From NCBI RefSeq assembly GCF_017995835.1, contig NZ_JAGOID010000026.1, positions 1-32,086 on the forward strand: a DNA stretch of 32,086 nucleotides, in the 5' to 3' direction. Source of the DNA: Amaricoccus sp. (lineage in GTDB: Bacteria; Pseudomonadota; Alphaproteobacteria; Rhodobacterales; Rhodobacteraceae). A program made the translations under genes and the position numbers. Numbering within the stretch: position 1 is the first letter of the stretch; every line of letters begins with the position of its first letter. Below, piece by piece: positions 7,936-14,768 of the stretch. The notes under the pieces are model-generated. The model worked only from the letters and a program-made list of their open reading frames with translations, did not search any database and was not told where the DNA came from.

Positions 7936-8023
7936 TGGCGGAGGCGGTCCGATTCGAACGGACGGAACCTTGCGGTTCGGCGCTTTTCAAGAGCGCTGGT
8001 TTAGACCGCTCACCCACGCCTCC
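7936..8023 (-). tRNA. tRNA-Ser (anticodon UGA)
   Basis: On the minus strand the acceptor arms GGAGGCG and CGCCTCC pair, followed by an encoded GCCA end. The anticodon arm is GCGCT-CTTGAAA-AGCGC with anticodon TGA (complement of 7987-7989). A long variable arm (GAACC-GCAA-GGTTC) marks it as a class II tRNA, and the T arm GTCCG-TTCGAAT-CGGAC is canonical. It would decode UCA/UCN serine codons. Length 88 nt including CCA. Confidence 0.97.
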
Positions 8024-8136
8024 GTGCCTTCCAAACGCGCCGCGCGCCACGCCTCTGCCGGACGGCTCCCTCCACCATGCCTCCGGCGAGGCCAGTCGTA
8101 ACCGCTTCCACCCGTCCGCGCCAGATCGGCGCGGGA

Positions 8137-9354
8137 TCACTCCATGGAGAGGATCACGTTGCGCACGACCGGATAGATCTCCTGCTCCCAGCGCCGGCCG
8201 GAGAACACGCCATAGTGCCCGACATTGGCCTGCAGGTGGTGGCGGCGCAGGTGCGGACGCAGCGAGGCGCAGAGTTCGTGCGCCGCGGCGGTCTGGCCGA
8301 GCGCGCAGATGTCGTCGCGGCCGCCTTCGACGGTCAGCAGCGCGGTCTTGCGAATCGCTGCGGTGTCGACCTTGCGGCCGCGATACATGAAAGCGCCGCT
8401 GGCGAGGTCGGCGCGCTGGAACACCCGGTCGATGGTCTCCAGGTAGAACTCCTCGGTCAGGTCGAGCACGGCGAAGTACTCGTCGTAGAAGTCCTTGATC
8501 CCCGCCGCTTTGTCCTCCTCGCCGTTGGCGAGGTGGCGATAGAGCTTCTGGTGGGCGCTGCGGTGGCGCTCCATGTTCATCGACATGAAGGCGGCAAGCT
8601 GCACGAAGCCCGGGTAGACGCGCCGGCCCCTGCCCTTGTAGCGGAAGGGCACGCGGGCGATCACGTTGGAGCGGAACCAGTCGAGGGTCTTCTCGTTGGC
8701 GAGGTCGTTGACCGAGGTCGGACTCTCGCGCGTGTCGATCGGACCCGCCATCAGCGTCATGGAGCGGGGCGTCGCCGGGTGATTCTCCGCCGACATGACC
8801 GCGACGGCGGCGAGCGTCTGCACGCAGGGCTGGCAGACCGCAAGAACGTGCGCCCCCTCCCCCATCACCTCGAGAAAGCGAATCACGTAGTCGATGTAGT
8901 CGTCGACCCCGAAGGATCCGGCCGAGGCCGGCACGTCGCGGGCGTTGGCCCAGTCGGTGATGTAGACGTCGTGGTCGCGCAGGAGCGTCGCCACGGTGTT
9001 GCGCAGGAGCGTCGCGAAATGCCCGGACAGCGGTGCGATGACCAGCACCTTCGGCTGCGCCGTTTCCACGTCCGGCTTGCGGAAATGCAGCAGGCCGCCG
9101 AAGGGCAGCGCGAGGTCGACCTCCTCGACCACATCGACTTCCGCGTTTCCGCTCAACACCTTGCGGATGCCGAAATCGGGCCGGACATGGGTGAGCTGCA
9201 CGCGGCTCACCAGCTCCCAGAAGGCGCTCGCCTCCCGCGCCGCCCGGGAGCCGACCCGCGTCAGCGTCGGCATGCGCGGGATTCCGACGGCGCGCGCGAA
9301 GCGGCGCCACGGCGTGAGGATGTCGTCGTGGAGCTGGTAGGTCTCGTAGAGCAT
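8137..9354 (-). CDS. phaZ: Intracellular polyhydroxybutyrate depolymerase
   Basis: A 405-aa enzyme that hydrolyses stored PHB granules to 3-hydroxybutyrate oligomers and monomers. The open frame runs further upstream, but ATG 9354 gives the family N-terminus (MLYETYQLHDD). Visible signatures are APLSGHFATLLRNTV, the DWANARDVP segment and the catalytic box AVCQP with Cys174 as nucleophile. The use of Cys in place of Ser is typical of Ralstonia PhaZ1-type depolymerases. C-terminal TVEGGRDDI supplies the Asp and NVGHYGVFSGRRW the His. There is no signal peptide, consistent with a cytoplasmic enzyme. It is divergent from a GST gene with a palindrome between them. bdhA, which consumes the monomer, lies 3.3 kb away. 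Confidence 0.93.
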   Translation of the reverse strand: MLYETYQLHDDILTPWRRFARAVGIPRMPTLTRVGSRAAREASAFWELVSRVQLTHVRPDFGIRKVLSGNAEVDVVEEVDLALPFGGLLHFRKPDVETAQPKVLVIAPLSGHFATLLRNTVATLLRDHDVYITDWANARDVPASAGSFGVDDYIDYVIRFLEVMGEGAHVLAVCQPCVQTLAAVAVMSAENHPATPRSMTLMAGPIDTRESPTSVNDLANEKTLDWFRSNVIARVPFRYKGRGRRVYPGFVQLAAFMSMNMERHRSAHQKLYRHLANGEEDKAAGIKDFYDEYFAVLDLTEEFYLETIDRVFQRADLASGAFMYRGRKVDTAAIRKTALLTVEGGRDDICALGQTAAAHELCASLRPHLRRHHLQANVGHYGVFSGRRWEQEIYPVVRNVILSME

Positions 9355-9406
9355 CGGGGCTGGGGTCCTCCGCCTGCGGGTGCGAAATAAACTATGCAAA
9401 CCCTTG

Positions 9407-9418
9407 TGCGGCGCCGCA
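9407..9418. promoter_or_regulatory. Palindrome TGCGGCGCCGCA between phaZ and GST; candidate PhaR site
   Basis: A perfect 12-bp palindrome within TTGTGCGGCGCCGCAAG, followed by further TTGTGCAA-type sequence, 53 bp upstream of the phaZ start. PhaR of Paracoccus binds TGC/GCA-rich inverted sites at PHB genes; the match is by eye only. Confidence 0.35.
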
Positions 9419-9461
9419 AGATTGTTTGTGCAACGCAACCGAGAAAGAGGTCGCCACCGCG

Positions 9462-10115
9462 ATGCCGCGCGCCACCCTGACCATCTCCTCCAAGAACTAC
9501 TCCTCCTGGTCGCTCCGCGGCTGGCTGCTCTGCCGCATGGCGGGGCTCGACTTCGCCGAGCGGCCCGTCGACACCAGCGACCCGCGCCAGCGCCAGGAGC
9601 TGCTGCTGCTGTCGCCCTCGGTGCTGGTTCCGCGGCTCTCGCATGCCGGCGTCGAGGTCTGGGACACGCTGGCGATCGCGGAGTACCTCAACGAGGCTTT
9701 TCCCGACGCCGGGCTCTGGCCTGCCGACCGGGGCATGCGGGCCCACGCCCGGGCCATCGCCGGAGAGATGCATTCGGGGTTCTACAACCTGCGCTCGGCG
9801 CTGCCGATGAACCTGCGGGCGCGACACCAGACCTTCAAGGTCTTCTCCGGGGCTCGGCCCGACATCGAGCGGATCCGTGCGATCTGGGCGGAATGCCTGG
9901 AGCGCTACGGCGGCCCGTTCCTGTTCGGTCGGCCCACGGCAGCGGACGCGATGTATGCGCCGGTCTGCACGCGATTCCGCACCTATTCGGTGGAGCTTTC
10001 CCCGCTTCTCACAGGATATTGCGAGGCGATCTTTGACTGGCCGCTCATGCAGGAATGGACCGGGGACGCTCGCTCCGAGCCGGACGCGATCGTCGAGCTG
10101 GAGGTGGAGTTCTGA
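9462..10115 (+). CDS. Glutathione S-transferase family protein
   Basis: A 217-aa GST. The thioredoxin-like N-terminal domain shows SSKNYSSWSLRGWLL, where the SSWSLR serine is the likely glutathione-activating residue, then the cis-Pro segment (VLVPRL) and the ESxAIxEYL-like helix (DTLAIAEYLNEAFP). An all-helical C-terminal domain follows, with FLFGRPTAADAMYAPV matching the GST N-cap (S/T-x-x-D) motif. ATG 9462 is preferred over an upstream in-frame ATG at 9426 because family similarity begins there and a purine-rich GAGAAAGAGG lies upstream. It is divergent from phaZ and convergent with the solute-binding protein gene, 13 bp away. The physiological substrate is unknown. Confidence 0.88.
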   Translation: MPRATLTISSKNYSSWSLRGWLLCRMAGLDFAERPVDTSDPRQRQELLLLSPSVLVPRLSHAGVEVWDTLAIAEYLNEAFPDAGLWPADRGMRAHARAIAGEMHSGFYNLRSALPMNLRARHQTFKVFSGARPDIERIRAIWAECLERYGGPFLFGRPTAADAMYAPVCTRFRTYSVELSPLLTGYCEAIFDWPLMQEWTGDARSEPDAIVELEVEF

Positions 10116-10128
10116 GTCGCCCGCGCCC

Positions 10129-11946
10129 TCATTCCCGCCACCACCAGACATCGGGCATCCAGCCGGTCCAGTCGCCGTAGACCGGCAACGTCTCCGGGAA
10201 TTCCATCTGGCTGACATGGGCGATCCGGCTGATGTCGGAGAACCAGAACGGAATCACGTAGCGTCCCGTGGTCAGCACCCGGTCGAGGGCCTGGGTCGCG
10301 GCGACAAACTCGGCCTCGTCGCGGGTGGCGAGGAGGCCGGCGATCATGGCTTCGGCCGCGGGACTGGCGATGCCCGGATAGTTGCGCGTTCCCGGCGTCG
10401 TCACGCCCGCAGAGCCGAAATAGAGCGTCTGCTCGTTGCCGGGGCTCAGGCTCATCGCCCAGCCGCCGACGATCATGTCGTAGTCGTAGGCGTTGCGCCG
10501 TTCGGTGAACTGCGCCTGGTCGACGACCTTGACGCTCGCCTGCGCGCCGAGCTGGCGCAGGGCGTCGACATAGAGGTTGGCGATCGCCTCGACATTGCCC
10601 GAGGAGAGCGTCGGCTGGCCGGCCTGCACCAGGATCTCGAACGTGAAGGGATTGCCCCCGGCGTCGCGCAGCACCCCGCCCTCGGACTTCCAGCCGGCCT
10701 CCTCCAACAGCCGCGTCGCCGCGCGCATGTTGGCGCGATTGCGCTGGTTGCCGTCCGAGGCGGGCAGCGCATAGGCGTCGAGCGCGTCCGGCGGCAGGTC
10801 GGCCGCGAAGGGTTCGAGCAGCGCCCGCACCCGCCCCTCGGCCGGCCCCTGCCCCATCGCCAGCCGGGAGTTGGCGAAGTAGCTCGCCCGCCGCGGGAAG
10901 GCCCCGTCGTTCAGCGTCGCATTGACGAATTCGAAGTTGAACGCGTGGAGCAGCGCGTCGCGCACCCGCCAGTCCTGAAAGATCGGCCGGCGGGTGTTGA
11001 AGACGAATCCCTCCATGCCGGAGGGCCGGCCGTGCGGGATCTCGGACTTCACCACCCGGCCGGAGGTGACGGCCGGAAAGTCGTAGCCTGTCGCCCAGCG
11101 TTTCGGGTCAAGCTCGCGATAGGCCGACAGTTCGCCCGCGGTGAACGCCTGGAACAGCACGCCAGCGTCGATGAAGTACTCGTAGCGCACCCGGTCGAAG
11201 TTGTGCACGCCGCGGTTGAGCGGCAGATCCTTGCCCCAATAGTCGGGATCCCGATCGAAGTTCACGTAGCGGCCGGGCTCGAACTCCCCGATCACGTACG
11301 GCCCCGACCCGATCGGCCGACGCAAGGTCGATTCGGCGAAGTCGACGCTGCCCCAGTCCGCCTTCTTGAGAATCGGCCGCAGCCCGATGATCAGCGGCAG
11401 CTCGGCGTCAGCGGCGTTGAAGACGAAGCGGACCGACCGCTCGCCGGTCTGCTCGACACTTGCGACCTTTGTCCAGGCGTTTGCGTATCTTGGCAGGCCT
11501 TTCTCCGTCAACGTCTGCATCGACCAGATCACGTCCTCCACCGTGACCGAGCTGCCATCGGAGAACTTCGCCTCCGGGCGCAGGGTGAATTCGACCCACT
11601 CGCGATTCGGACCGGTCTCGATCGATTCGGCCAGAAGGCCGTAGAGCGTGAAGGGCTCGTCCCAGTTTCGCCCCATAAGCGTCTCGAGAACCATCGTCTG
11701 CACCGGCCACGGCGCACGCCCCTTCAGGATGAAGGGGTTGAGGCTGTCGAAGCCGCCGGTCTCGCCGAGCCGCACCGTGCCGCCCTTGGGGGCGTCAGGA
11801 TTCGCATAGGGGAGCGCCACAAAATCCGGTGGGAGCGCCGGTTCGCCGTACATAGCTATCGCGTGCTGCGGCTGGGCGAGCGTCGTCGTGGGCGCGAGAA
11901 GCGCGGCGCAGACGGCGATCCGCGCCGCCCGGAGCAGGCGTGTCAT
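10129..11946 (-). CDS. Extracellular solute-binding protein family 5 (YejA-like, peptide type)
   Basis: A 605-aa periplasmic binding protein of the SBP_bac_5 family (dipeptide, oligopeptide, nickel or microcin C uptake). A signal peptide is evident (MTRLLRAARIAVCAALLAPTTTLA), followed by the YejA-type opening HAIAMYGEPALPPDF and NPDAPKGG. Further family marks are LRPEAKFSDGSSVT, SGPYVIGEF and the C-terminal IPFWF region. ATG 11946 is chosen; a GTG at 11955 in the same frame would add MTH. No permease or ATPase gene is adjacent: the neighbours are a convergent GST gene and a non-coding stretch. It is therefore an orphan binding protein that must use a transporter encoded elsewhere. Confidence 0.9.
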   Translation of the reverse strand: MTRLLRAARIAVCAALLAPTTTLAQPQHAIAMYGEPALPPDFVALPYANPDAPKGGTVRLGETGGFDSLNPFILKGRAPWPVQTMVLETLMGRNWDEPFTLYGLLAESIETGPNREWVEFTLRPEAKFSDGSSVTVEDVIWSMQTLTEKGLPRYANAWTKVASVEQTGERSVRFVFNAADAELPLIIGLRPILKKADWGSVDFAESTLRRPIGSGPYVIGEFEPGRYVNFDRDPDYWGKDLPLNRGVHNFDRVRYEYFIDAGVLFQAFTAGELSAYRELDPKRWATGYDFPAVTSGRVVKSEIPHGRPSGMEGFVFNTRRPIFQDWRVRDALLHAFNFEFVNATLNDGAFPRRASYFANSRLAMGQGPAEGRVRALLEPFAADLPPDALDAYALPASDGNQRNRANMRAATRLLEEAGWKSEGGVLRDAGGNPFTFEILVQAGQPTLSSGNVEAIANLYVDALRQLGAQASVKVVDQAQFTERRNAYDYDMIVGGWAMSLSPGNEQTLYFGSAGVTTPGTRNYPGIASPAAEAMIAGLLATRDEAEFVAATQALDRVLTTGRYVIPFWFSDISRIAHVSQMEFPETLPVYGDWTGWMPDVWWWRE

Positions 11947-12024
11947 ATGCGTCACATCCCGGATTCCGATTAACCTGGCCCAGCTTTATCCGCGGCTTCC
12001 GGGGCCCGCAGCAAGATTTTTGGC

Positions 12025-12053
12025 TTGGCGGTAGGCCGTTGATTTCGTATAAG
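12025..12053 (+). promoter_or_regulatory. Sigma-70-type promoter for the predicted sRNA
   Basis: TTGGCG (12025-12030), a 17-bp spacer and TATAAG (12048-12053). The optimal spacing and a 5/6 -10 match predict a start near 12059-12061. No coding sequence follows at that distance; a stem-loop and an intrinsic terminator do. Confidence 0.6.
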
Positions 12054-12059
12054 AGGATC

Positions 12060-12135
12060 ACTGCTCGATAGGTTTCTTGCCTGTATGAAACCTGCCTCAA
12101 CGACTTGACGCCCTCCTTGCGAGGGCGTCTTTTTT
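12060..12135 (+). ncRNA. Predicted small RNA of about 76 nt
   Basis: It begins just after a well-spaced promoter and ends in an intrinsic terminator. The RNA would contain a first hairpin (AGGTTTC 12070-12076 with GAAACCT 12087-12093), a single-stranded linker and the terminator hairpin. There is no ribosome site with an open frame of useful length inside. It lies between the divergent solute-binding protein and small-protein genes. The terminator stem contains CCCTCC, an anti-Shine-Dalgarno-like run, though it is paired. I do not recognise it as a named family. The U-rich 3' end would suit Hfq binding. Read-through into the 12375 gene as a leader RNA is the main alternative. Confidence 0.6.
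12107..12135 (+). terminator. Rho-independent terminator
   Basis: GACGCCCTC (12107-12115), loop CTTGC, GAGGGCGTC (12121-12129), then six T residues. A 9-bp GC-rich stem with a clean U-tract only in the plus direction. Confidence 0.88.
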
Positions 12136-12374
12136 GTCTGCGTCGTGATTCGGGCGCGAGCGCGCGCATTTGCAGCACTCGACTCGCTCGACCTGTCCCG
12201 CCGCCCGGGTGGAACGGCATGATGACCGGACTCCCGATCGCCGCCGGTCCTGCGACCGGCATGCATGAGGACCGGGATTCCTCCATGGCATCGGCCAATT
12301 TCGGCCCTTGATCGGCGCTTCTTCGGGACCGGCGGGTCGCCGCGGCGCAAGCTCGGGCGAAAGGAGAGACGCCC
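12136..12374. other. Non-coding stretch upstream of the small Cys protein
   Basis: No gene seen on either strand. It contains two short hairpins: GCCGGTC-CTGC-GACCGGC (12243-12260) and GAGGA-N7-TCCTC (12267-12283). These could belong to a leader of the next gene; no known riboswitch was recognised. Confidence 0.4.
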
Positions 12375-12578
12375 GTGCTCGAACTCGTTATCGTCGCCTG
12401 CCTCTCCGCCGGCGCCTGCCGGGACTTCCCGCAGCTCTACGACCCGCGCGACGTGTCGCTGATGATGTGCGTCGCCGGCGGCCAGATCGAGGTCGCTCGC
12501 TGGGCCGGCGAACACCCTGGCTGGGAGGTACGACGCTGGCGTTGCGGCTATGTCGCCGCCGGCAGCGCGGAGATTTGA
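12375..12578 (+). CDS. Small Cys-containing protein of unknown function (67 aa)
   Basis: Starts at GTG 12375 with AAGGAGAG upstream (12361-12368), a strong ribosome site. The product has a short hydrophobic start (MLELVIVACLSAGAC) and four cysteines (C9, C15, C32, C57), a LYDPRDVSLMMC segment and a terminal WEVRRWRCGY. Similar small proteins seem to occur in Rhodobacterales, but I cannot name a family. The N-terminal hydrophobic stretch could be a signal or membrane anchor, and the Cys pairs could form disulfides. It stands alone about 80 bp upstream of bdhA, in the same direction. Confidence 0.6.
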   Translation: MLELVIVACLSAGACRDFPQLYDPRDVSLMMCVAGGQIEVARWAGEHPGWEVRRWRCGYVAAGSAEI

Positions 12579-12600
12579 CCCTGATTTGACCCTTGGCCCG

Positions 12601-12642
12601 GTTGCCTTCGCAACCGCAGCGACTATGTTGCCGCACGGCAAC
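12601..12642. promoter_or_regulatory. Two GTTGC...GCAAC inverted repeats upstream of bdhA
   Basis: GTTGC-CTTC-GCAAC (12601-12614) and GTTGCC-GCAC-GGCAAC (12627-12642) lie 18 to 59 bp upstream of the bdhA ATG. Their TTGC/GCAA ends resemble the palindrome region upstream of phaZ. They could be operators for a PHB-metabolism regulator, or leader hairpins. Confidence 0.4.
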
Positions 12643-12659
12643 AACTGGCGGAGGACGCG

Positions 12660-13445
12660 ATGTCGCTGAAGGGCAAGGTGGCGGTCGTCACCGGATCGAA
12701 CTCGGGCATCGGTCTCGGCATCGCCGAGGCGCTGGCGAAGGAGGGCGTCAACGTCGCCATCAACTCCTTCACCGACCGGCCGGAAGACCATGCGCTCGCC
12801 CAGAGGATCGCAGACGAGCACGGAGTGAAGGCGGCCTACATCGCCGCCGACATGGCGAGCGGCGAAGCCTGCCGCGCCCTGATCGCCACGGCGAAGGAGA
12901 AGCTCGGCTCGGTCGACATCCTCGTCCCCAACGCCGGCATCCAGCACGTCGCGCCGATCGACAAGTTCGAGCCCGCTATGTGGGACCGGCTCCAGGCGAT
13001 CATCCTCGGCTCGACCTTCCACACCACCGCCGCGGCGCTGCCGATCATGCGCGAGCGCGGCTGGGGCCGCATCGTCGTCATCGCCTCGGCGCACGGGCTG
13101 ACCGCCTCGCCGTTCAAGTCGGCCTATGTCGCGGCAAAGCACGGCCAGGTTGGCTTCGTGAAGGTCTGCGCGCTGGAGACGGCGCAGGAGCCGATCACCT
13201 GCAACGCGATCTGCCCCGGCTACGTGCTGACGCCGCTGGTCGAGGCGCAGATCCCCGACACGATGAAGCAGTACAACATGGACCGCGAGACGGTGATCCG
13301 CGAGGTCCTGCTCCAGCGCCAGCCGTCCAAGCAGTTCGCCACCGTCGAGCAGCTCGGCGGCGTCGTCACCTTCCTCTGCTCGCCCGCGGCCGAGCAGATC
13401 ACCGGCACGACCATTTCCGTCGACGGCGGGTGGACCGCGCTGTGA
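12660..13445 (+). CDS. bdhA: 3-hydroxybutyrate dehydrogenase (SDR), catalytic Asn replaced
   Basis: A 261-aa SDR that oxidises D-3-hydroxybutyrate to acetoacetate with NAD, the step after PHB depolymerisation. ATG 12660 has GGAGG 5-10 bp upstream. The cofactor motif is TGSNSGIG (11-18). The catalytic S143, Y156 and K160 are present. The substrate-pocket residues of known HBDH enzymes (Q95, H145, K153, Q197) are all kept, as are the SAHGL and ICPGYVLTPLVEAQI signatures. Two departures stand out. The fourth catalytic residue, Asn in the ALNLS helix of the family, is Ile115 here (codon ATC at 13002-13004), and NNAG is PNAG (Pro90). It overlaps the patatin gene by 4 bp (GTGA). Identity is firm; activity level is uncertain. 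Confidence 0.92.
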   Translation: MSLKGKVAVVTGSNSGIGLGIAEALAKEGVNVAINSFTDRPEDHALAQRIADEHGVKAAYIAADMASGEACRALIATAKEKLGSVDILVPNAGIQHVAPIDKFEPAMWDRLQAIILGSTFHTTAAALPIMRERGWGRIVVIASAHGLTASPFKSAYVAAKHGQVGFVKVCALETAQEPITCNAICPGYVLTPLVEAQIPDTMKQYNMDRETVIREVLLQRQPSKQFATVEQLGGVVTFLCSPAAEQITGTTISVDGGWTAL

Positions 13446-14497
13446 GGCGTGATCGCAAGGTCGTCAACCTCGCGCTCCAGGGCGGCGGTGCCCACGGCGC
13501 CTTCACCTGGGGCGCGCTCGACCGGTTGCTCGAGGAGGAGACGGTCGAGATCGAGGGAATCACCGCCACCTCGGCCGGGGCGATGAACGCGGCGGCGCTC
13601 AAGTCCGGCTATGTCGCCGGCGGACGCGAGGAGGCGCGGCGCAGCCTCGACCGGTTCTGGCTGAAGGTCGCAGGCCTCGACGGCTTCATGCCGGCAGAGG
13701 TGCTCGACTGGCTGCGGGCCTTCTCGCCTTCGCCGGCGGTGACGGCGCGGATCCTCGAACTCAGCCCCGTCGCGATGGCGGCGGAGGCGGTGACGCGGGT
13801 GCTGTCGCCCTACCAGTTCAACCCGACGAACTATCACCCGATGCGTTCGATCGTGACCGACATGATGGATTTCGACTCGATCGGCCGCGACGCCTGGCCG
13901 AAGCTCTTCATCTGCGCGACGAACGTGCGCAGCGGCAAGATCAAGGTCTTTCAGGGCGAGGAGATCGGGCCGGACGCGATCCTCGCCTCCGCCTGCCTGC
14001 CGACCCTCTACCAGGCGATCCAGATCCCCGACGCCGCGACCGGCGTCCTGGAGGCATATTGGGATGGCGGCTACATGGGCAATCCCGCGCTCTTCCCGCT
14101 CTTCTACGGCACCGGCGCGAACGACGTCATCATCGTCCACATCAACCCGATCCGCCGCGAGGAGGTTCCCGATACCGCGACGGAAATCCTCAACCGCATC
14201 AACGAGATCAGCTTCAATTCTTCGCTGCTGCAAGAGCTTCGGGCCATCGACTTCGTCCACCGTCTCATCGAGGCGGGCAAGATCGAGCCCGGCGCGATGA
14301 AGGACGTCCGCATCCATTCCGTCAGCGACGACGAACTGATGCGCCAGCTCGGCGTGGCGACGAAGCTCACCCCCAACCGCGGGCTGCTGCTCCAGCTGAA
14401 GGAGGCGGGCCGCGCCGCCATGGACCGGTGCCTGCACGAGCACTGGACCGCCATCGGGACCGCGAGCTCGCTCAATCTCCGCGCCGTCTTCAACTGA
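13442..14497 (+). CDS. Patatin-like phospholipase family protein
   Basis: A 351-aa acyl hydrolase using a Ser-Asp dyad. GTG 13442 overlaps the bdhA stop (GTGA), which implies coupled translation. The oxyanion-hole loop is LQGGGAHGAF (12-21), the nucleophile elbow is A42-T-S44-A-G (family G-x-S-x-G, first Gly replaced by Ala) and the catalytic Asp208 is in WDGGYMGNP. There is no signal peptide, so it is cytoplasmic. A patatin next to bdhA suggests action on PHB granules or on membrane or storage lipid during PHB mobilisation; this is inference from position. Convergent with the alpha/beta hydrolase gene; the 104-bp repeat lies between them. Confidence 0.9.
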   Translation: MRRDRKVVNLALQGGGAHGAFTWGALDRLLEEETVEIEGITATSAGAMNAAALKSGYVAGGREEARRSLDRFWLKVAGLDGFMPAEVLDWLRAFSPSPAVTARILELSPVAMAAEAVTRVLSPYQFNPTNYHPMRSIVTDMMDFDSIGRDAWPKLFICATNVRSGKIKVFQGEEIGPDAILASACLPTLYQAIQIPDAATGVLEAYWDGGYMGNPALFPLFYGTGANDVIIVHINPIRREEVPDTATEILNRINEISFNSSLLQELRAIDFVHRLIEAGKIEPGAMKDVRIHSVSDDELMRQLGVATKLTPNRGLLLQLKEAGRAAMDRCLHEHWTAIGTASSLNLRAVFN

Positions 14498-14583
14498 AAC
14501 CAGCGGCCCTCGACCCCGACAAGACGGCGCGAAAGCCACCTGCCCGGTCGGGGCGGGGCAAGCGGCGGAAACGGCGGGATCCT

Positions 14584-14687
14584 ATACTGGCGGGCTCATG
14601 AAACGACTCGCGGACCTTTTTTGACCTTTGACCTTTTTATCGTGCGTATTCAGGTGGTTACCCTATCTATCACGCGTGTTAGCCCGT
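14584..14687 (+). repeat. 104-bp interspersed repeat, copy A
   Basis: Matches the reverse complement of 22453-22556 over the full 104 bp with no gaps and five mismatches (about 95%). It is clearly AT-richer than the surrounding DNA. Internal marks are T-tracts separated by GACC motifs (about 14615-14639) and the palindrome CACGCGTG (14671-14678). It sits between the convergent patatin and alpha/beta hydrolase genes. It is not a terminator by itself, since no strong hairpin precedes the T-tracts. Confidence 0.9.
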
Positions 14688-14768
14688 AGCCCGGGCGTGC
14701 GGCGGATCGACGCGCGCGGCGATCCGCCGGTTTCAGGCCGCGTCGGGAGGCCGGATCGAACCGGCCGG

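Noticed and set aside
8117-8133. Hairpin CGCGCC-AGATC-GGCGCG downstream of phaZ
   Set aside because: It has a 6-bp stem but no T-tract on the minus strand, so it is not called a terminator.
9877-11973. Long plus-strand frame opposite the solute-binding protein
   Set aside because: Antisense shadow; the minus strand has a signal peptide and clear SBP_bac_5 motifs.
12593-14497. 634-codon frame joining the bdhA region to patatin
   Set aside because: The first 280 codons are out of frame with bdhA and lack family motifs. The patatin part begins at GTG 13442 by motif and overlap evidence.
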